DNA from: Pseudomonadota bacterium
GTDB taxonomy: Bacteria > Pseudomonadota > Gammaproteobacteria > Burkholderiales > Burkholderiaceae_B
Reading direction: 5' to 3'
Assembly (NCBI GenBank): GCA_023427945.1
Contig: JAEYZR010000303.1
Coordinates: forward strand, 1-26,930
Length of the DNA stretch: 26,930 bases
Shown here: positions 23,110 through 26,930 of the stretch, one piece after another
How the letters are laid out: every line of letters begins with the position of its first letter
Numbering within the stretch: the first letter of the stretch is position 1
Made by a program: the position numbers and the translations under genes
Notes under the pieces: generated by a model
Databases searched by the model: none
The model's input: only the letters and a program-made list of their open reading frames with translations
Told to the model about the DNA's origin: nothing

Positions 23110-23559
23110 ATGAAGCTCACCGATTACACAGACTACAGCCTGCGGGTGCTGATTCACGTGGCGGTTCATCCCGACGAGCCCGTCACCATCCAGCAGATCT
23201 CCGATGCCTTCGGCATCTCGAAAAACCACCTGGTCAAGGTCGTTCAACATCTGGGCCAGCGGGGTTACCTGCAGACGACTCGTGGGCGTACGGGCGGAAT
23301 CCGCCTGGGCCGTGCGGCCGCGAGCATCAATCTGGGAGACGTCGTGCGCGCCACCGAACCCGATTTCGGCATGGTCGAATGCTTCCGTCCAGACAATGGC
23401 TGCGTCATCACACGTGCCTGTGGACTGAAGGGCATCCTGTACGAAGCCTTGCAGGCGTATCTGGCCGTGCTCGACAGGTATACCCTTCAGGATCTCGTGG
23501 AAAAACCGGCTGCCATGCGTCGCCTGCTCGGAGTGGGCATACCGGTGGTGGCAAGCTAG
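23110..23559 (+). CDS. nsrR: Nitric-oxide-sensing Rrf2-family repressor NsrR
   Basis: A 149-residue Rrf2 protein of the NsrR branch. The N-terminus MKLTDYTDYSLRVLIHVAV with Asp8, and the wing (TTRGRTGGIRLGR), are typical. Three cysteines C91, C98 and C104 (ECFRPDNGC, TRAC) would bind a [4Fe-4S] cluster that reacts with NO. NsrR represses NO-detoxification genes until the cluster is nitrosylated. ATG 23110 has GAGG upstream; the open frame continues further upstream but without family similarity. It is divergent from hmp across 276 bases that hold two NsrR-like palindromes. Its stop codon overlaps the stop of the convergent efflux gene within CTAG. Confidence 0.94.
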   Translation: MKLTDYTDYSLRVLIHVAVHPDEPVTIQQISDAFGISKNHLVKVVQHLGQRGYLQTTRGRTGGIRLGRAAASINLGDVVRATEPDFGMVECFRPDNGCVITRACGLKGILYEALQAYLAVLDRYTLQDLVEKPAAMRRLLGVGIPVVAS

Positions 23560-25001
23560 GAACGCGCCTGACCTTTGGACGGCGACTCCACACGTTGCGG
23601 CCAGCCTCCTGCCAAGGCCGTGAACAATGAAACCGTAGCCATTGCGCTGCGCGTCTGGCTCTCGGCATAAGCGTCCTGGGCCTGCAACAGGCTTCTCTCC
23701 ACGTCCAGCAGTTCGAACAGTTCGATGGCCCCGACACTGAATCGATTGCGCGCCAGCAACGCAGACTTTTCGCTTTCCTGCGCTGCGCGTTCCAGGTGAT
23801 CGACCTCCTGCCTGGTGCTGGACAGGCGCATCAGCGCATTCTCGGTATCTTCAAGTGCCTTGAGCACCGTGTCCTGATAGTTCGAAAGGTGGCCTCTTGC
23901 CTGGGCATGACTGGCCTCGATGCGGCTGCGTACCCGGCCTACGTCCAGAAACGACCAGTCGATGCCCAGCGCGACAAAATTCGATTCGCTTCTGCCTGCG
24001 AAGAGGTCCGAGCCATTCAGAGAGAACGTACCCAGCATGGCGCCCAGACTCAGCCGAGGAAACAAATCCGCCGTAGCGACGCCGATTCGGGCGGTTGCGG
24101 CGTGCAGGCGATGCTCTGCTGCCATGACGTCGGGCCGTCGACGCAGCAGGTCTGCTGGCGTGCCGGGATCGATCGGCAAGGAAAGCGCAGGCAATCTGGA
24201 CGGGCGGCCCAAGGTCGAAATGAGGCGTTCCGGTAGTTCGCCGGTAAGTACCGCAAGCCTGTGCTGATCGAATCCGGCCTGTGCCTCCAGCGGCGCAATG
24301 CGTGCTCGCGTGCTTTCCAGCAACGCTTTTGCGCGTGAGACATCGTATTCGTTGCCGCGTCCCGACTCCAGGCGACTGAGGACAACGTCAAGCGCCTGCT
24401 GCTGGTTTTCCGCATTGGCGCGAGCGACACGCAAACGTTCCTGCAGGCCGCGCATACGCACGTACGAGGTCACGACCTGGCCCACGATCACGACCTGCAC
24501 AGCGTACAGGTCGTCGACTTTCGCCGCCGTTTCAGCCTGCTGTGCCTGGACTGCCCTGCGAACGCGACCGAACAGATCGAGCTCCCACGTTGCGTTGATG
24601 CCGGCACCGAACCGATCAGAGCTGCGCGGATAGCCGTAAGCCTGATCCGTGCTGAGGCGCTGGCGAGCAGCCTCGGCACTGGCCGTCACGACAGGGAACT
24701 GGTTCAGCCTCTGTTCGCGAAGCAATGCATTGGCCGCATCGTAGTTGGCGACAGCCGTGCGGATTTCGTGATTGGCCGAAAGTGCGCGTTCGACCAGTTC
24801 GGTGAGCATGGCATCGTCGAAAGCACGCCAGAACTCACCATCCGGCGACGCATGCACCGTGTCGGCCCCGGTTGCATCGGCACGCGCGAAAACATCGTGC
24901 GACGCGACCGGCAGCGCAGGTGCCTCATAATCCGGACCCACGGCGCATGCGGTCAGCAGACTCAGGGAGAACACCGAAAGCGCAATGTGATACCTAGTCA
25001 T
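23556..25001 (-). CDS. RND efflux outer-membrane lipoprotein (OprM/NodT type)
   Basis: A 481-residue outer-membrane factor. The lipoprotein signal ends at Cys19 (SLSLLTACAVGPDYEAP), and the mature start VGPDYEAP is the family mark. Two repeats of long helices and short strands follow (ELVERALSANHEIRTAVANY, WELDLFGRVRRAVQAQ, then RRPDVMAAEHRLHAATARIG and LALGIDWSFLDVGRVRSRIE-like stretches). The end is GAIELFELLDVERSLLQAQD. It forms the trimeric exit channel of a tripartite pump. ATG 25001 has GGAGA at spacing 8 and overlaps the end of the RND permease gene by 8 bases, so the two are one operon and very likely partners. Confidence 0.95.
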   Translation of the reverse strand: MTRYHIALSVFSLSLLTACAVGPDYEAPALPVASHDVFARADATGADTVHASPDGEFWRAFDDAMLTELVERALSANHEIRTAVANYDAANALLREQRLNQFPVVTASAEAARQRLSTDQAYGYPRSSDRFGAGINATWELDLFGRVRRAVQAQQAETAAKVDDLYAVQVVIVGQVVTSYVRMRGLQERLRVARANAENQQQALDVVLSRLESGRGNEYDVSRAKALLESTRARIAPLEAQAGFDQHRLAVLTGELPERLISTLGRPSRLPALSLPIDPGTPADLLRRRPDVMAAEHRLHAATARIGVATADLFPRLSLGAMLGTFSLNGSDLFAGRSESNFVALGIDWSFLDVGRVRSRIEASHAQARGHLSNYQDTVLKALEDTENALMRLSSTRQEVDHLERAAQESEKSALLARNRFSVGAIELFELLDVERSLLQAQDAYAESQTRSAMATVSLFTALAGGWPQRVESPSKGQARS

Positions 25002-26930
25002 GATTTTTCTCCAATGCGGGGGGTGCCGAAGGCTCTGAACGAGTGGGAATCTCGACCTTGGCCCCGAGCCGGCGCAAGGCGACATAGAAAACAGGCGTCA
25101 GGAACAAACCGAATATCGTGACGCCTATCATTCCGGCAAACACGGTGACACCCGTGGCGTGGCGCACTTCGCTCCCTGCCCCCGAGCCCAGGAGCAGAGG
25201 CAGGGAGCCGGCGATGAAAGCAACCGATGTCATGATGATGGGACGCAGGCGCAGGCGGCAGGCCTCCAGCGCCGCCCGGACAGTGCTTCTTCCCTGCATT
25301 TCCAGCTCGCGCGCGAATTCCACGATGAGAATGGCGTTCTTGCAGGCAAGCCCCATCAACACGACCAGCCCCACCTGTACGAACACGTTGTTGTCACCAC
25401 CGACCAGCCAGACGCCGATGAGCGCGGCGAACATGCAGACAGGAACGATGAGGATCACGGCCAGCGGCAGCGTCCAGCTCTCGTAGAGCGCAGCCAGAGT
25501 CAGGAAAGCAAGCATGATGGCAAGCGGGAACACGATCAGTGCGGCATGACTCTGCGTGGCCTGCTGATAGCTCAGGTCCGTCCATTCCATCTCGAATCCC
25601 GGCGGCAGCACGTCTGCGGCGATCTGCTGCAACTTCTCCAGCACTTGTCCCGACGACAGCACGCGCGGATCGGAGTCGCCGATCAGGTCGGCAGCCGGAT
25701 AACCGTTGTAACGGATGACGGGATCCGGACCGAAACTGGACACCACAGACACCATGGACCCCACCGGCACCATGTCGCCGGCGGCGTTCCTGGTGCGCAG
25801 ATTGCCGATGTCTTCGATCTGCTGACGAAAGCTCGCATCAGCCTGGGCCATCACGCGATACACGCGGCCAAACAGGTTGAAGTCATTGACATAGACCGAA
25901 CCCAGGTAAGTCTGCAGGGTCTCGAACAGGTCGGTCAGCTCCACGCCTTGCGCTTTGGCCTTGACCCGGTCGACCTTCACTTCCAGCTGAGGAATGTTGG
26001 CCTGATAGGAGCTGACCGGATAGGTCATGCCTGGCGTTCGGGCGACCTCGGCCTGGAACTTCTCCAGCGCCGATTGGAGTTCTCCATACCCCCGGCCTTC
26101 GCGATCCTTGATGTACAGGGAGTAGCCCGATCCGTTGCCCAGTCCGAAAATAGGGGGAGGAAGCAATGCGTACGTGTAGCCGTCCTTGATCGCGGAAAAT
26201 TTCTCGTTGACCTCGGCGACAATCTCGGTGGCACTTCGCGATCTCTCGTCAAATGGCTTGAGAATGATGTAGGCGGCCGAAACGTTGGGCGTATTGGTGG
26301 TCTGCAGCGCATTCATCCCGACATACGAGGCGACCATCTCCACGCCGTCGATCTCTTCGGCCACCTTGGACATCTGCCGGGTGACCGCCTCCGTACGCTG
26401 GATGGACGCCCCTTCGGGCAGCTTGGCGCCGGAGAACAGGTAGAGTTTGTCCTGCGCCGGAATGAAGCCCGTGGGCACCTTGTTGAACAGCATCGCGGTG
26501 GCACCCAGCAAAATCGCGTAGATCAGGAAAACACTGCCGCGCCGTGCGACAGCGCGCCCCACCACACCTTCATACTTCTGGGAACTTCGGTTGAAGAAGC
26601 GGTTGAATGGCCGGAAGATCCAGCCCAGGCCGGAATCCATGATGCGCGTCAGTCGGTCCTTGGGCGTATCGTGGGATTTCAGCAGCCTGGCGGCCAGCGC
26701 GGGTGACAAGGTCAGGGAGTTGATGGCGGAGATGACCGTGGAGATGGCAATGGTCACGGCGAACTGCTTGTAGAACTGACCCGTCACCCCGCTCAGAAAA
26801 GCCATGGGCACAAAGACAGAACACAGCACCAGCGAAATGGCGATGATTGGCCCAGACACCTCTTTCATCGCCTGATGCGCCGCCTCGCGGGGAGCCATGC
26901 CGAGTTCGATGTTGCGTTCGACGTTTTCCA
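24994..26930 (-). CDS. RND multidrug efflux permease, MexF-like (N-terminus outside window)
   Basis: The last 645 residues or so of a HAE1-type inner-membrane drug/proton antiporter; the reading frame runs off the right edge. The first visible residues (ENVERNIELGMAPREAA) match the end of TM4 in AcrB, so the two proton-relay aspartates fall just outside. The relay lysine is visible in GLACKNAILIVEFA. Other landmarks are VLCSVFVPMAFLSGVTG, LTLSPALAARLL, PTGFIPAQDKLYLF, the large periplasmic loop with GLGNGSGYSLYI, and the final TM bundle (VFAGMIGVTIFGLFLTPVFY). The pattern is closest to MexF-type pumps. It drives export of drugs or solvents together with the outer-membrane factor encoded next. 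The membrane fusion protein gene is expected beyond the window. Confidence 0.95.
   Translation of the reverse strand, partial: ENVERNIELGMAPREAAHQAMKEVSGPIIAISLVLCSVFVPMAFLSGVTGQFYKQFAVTIAISTVISAINSLTLSPALAARLLKSHDTPKDRLTRIMDSGLGWIFRPFNRFFNRSSQKYEGVVGRAVARRGSVFLIYAILLGATAMLFNKVPTGFIPAQDKLYLFSGAKLPEGASIQRTEAVTRQMSKVAEEIDGVEMVASYVGMNALQTTNTPNVSAAYIILKPFDERSRSATEIVAEVNEKFSAIKDGYTYALLPPPIFGLGNGSGYSLYIKDREGRGYGELQSALEKFQAEVARTPGMTYPVSSYQANIPQLEVKVDRVKAKAQGVELTDLFETLQTYLGSVYVNDFNLFGRVYRVMAQADASFRQQIEDIGNLRTRNAAGDMVPVGSMVSVVSSFGPDPVIRYNGYPAADLIGDSDPRVLSSGQVLEKLQQIAADVLPPGFEMEWTDLSYQQATQSHAALIVFPLAIMLAFLTLAALYESWTLPLAVILIVPVCMFAALIGVWLVGGDNNVFVQVGLVVLMGLACKNAILIVEFARELEMQGRSTVRAALEACRLRLRPIIMTSVAFIAGSLPLLLGSGAGSEVRHATGVTVFAGMIGVTIFGLFLTPVFYVALRRLGAKVEIPTRSEPSAPPALEKNHD

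Noticed and set aside
25159..26706. 515-residue open frame on the plus strand
   Set aside because: It is exactly antisense to the RND permease, whose conserved motifs are unmistakable. Its His/Arg/Gln-rich composition is typical of antisense frames in high-GC DNA.
1..26930. Search for tRNA, rRNA, CRISPR arrays, insertion sequences, integrases and attachment-site repeats
   Set aside because: No cloverleaf, spaced repeat array, transposase motif or long flanking direct repeat was recognised by eye. Small or degenerate examples could be missed.

Overview
The window reads as chromosomal DNA of a high-GC betaproteobacterium, most likely Burkholderiales/Alcaligenaceae (Bordetella/Achromobacter-like). 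The basis is a Bug/TctC-type periplasmic binding protein, IclR-controlled catabolic genes, a MexF-like RND pump and the general codon use. No rRNA, tRNA, insertion sequence, integrase or CRISPR array was seen. Nearly all the DNA is coding and no gene-free gap exceeds 300 bases.

Region 1 (1-4.8 kb) is a small catabolic cluster. An IclR regulator and an exported amidohydrolase-like protein lie on the minus strand. A Bug-type solute receptor, an RraA-like aldolase and a D-2-hydroxyacid dehydrogenase lie divergently on the plus strand. Region 2 (4.8-7.2 kb) is a TonB-dependent siderophore receptor, minus strand, with a Fur-like site upstream.

Region 3 (7.3-18.4 kb) is the unusual part: ten mostly uncharacterised genes arranged around two proteases. 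Minus strand: a YbjN-like protein and a small lipoprotein. Plus strand: a four-TM protein with a possible OB/cold-shock-like N-terminus, a second lipoprotein, then ECF sigma factor, anti-sigma factor and exported caspase-like (C14) protease with Sel1-type repeats, the last three joined by ATGA overlaps. Minus strand, convergent: an FtsH-like AAA+/M41 metalloprotease without N-terminal membrane anchors, a 734-residue four-TM protein joined to it by an ATGA overlap, and a second YbjN-like protein that is a recognisable paralogue of the first. The paired YbjN-like genes bracket the sigma-caspase operon, which suggests one functional locus, possibly an envelope-stress or proteolytic response. That role is inference.

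Region 4 (18.4-21.5 kb) holds a MocR-type (GntR-PLP aminotransferase) regulator divergent from a GNAT acetyltransferase and an AhpD/CMD-like protein, then an Rrf2 regulator. Region 5 (21.6-23.6 kb) is a nitric-oxide module: flavohemoglobin hmp and nsrR, divergent, with palindromes resembling NsrR sites between them. Region 6 (23.6-26.93 kb) is an RND efflux outer-membrane lipoprotein and the C-terminal two thirds of its inner-membrane permease, cut by the right edge of the window.
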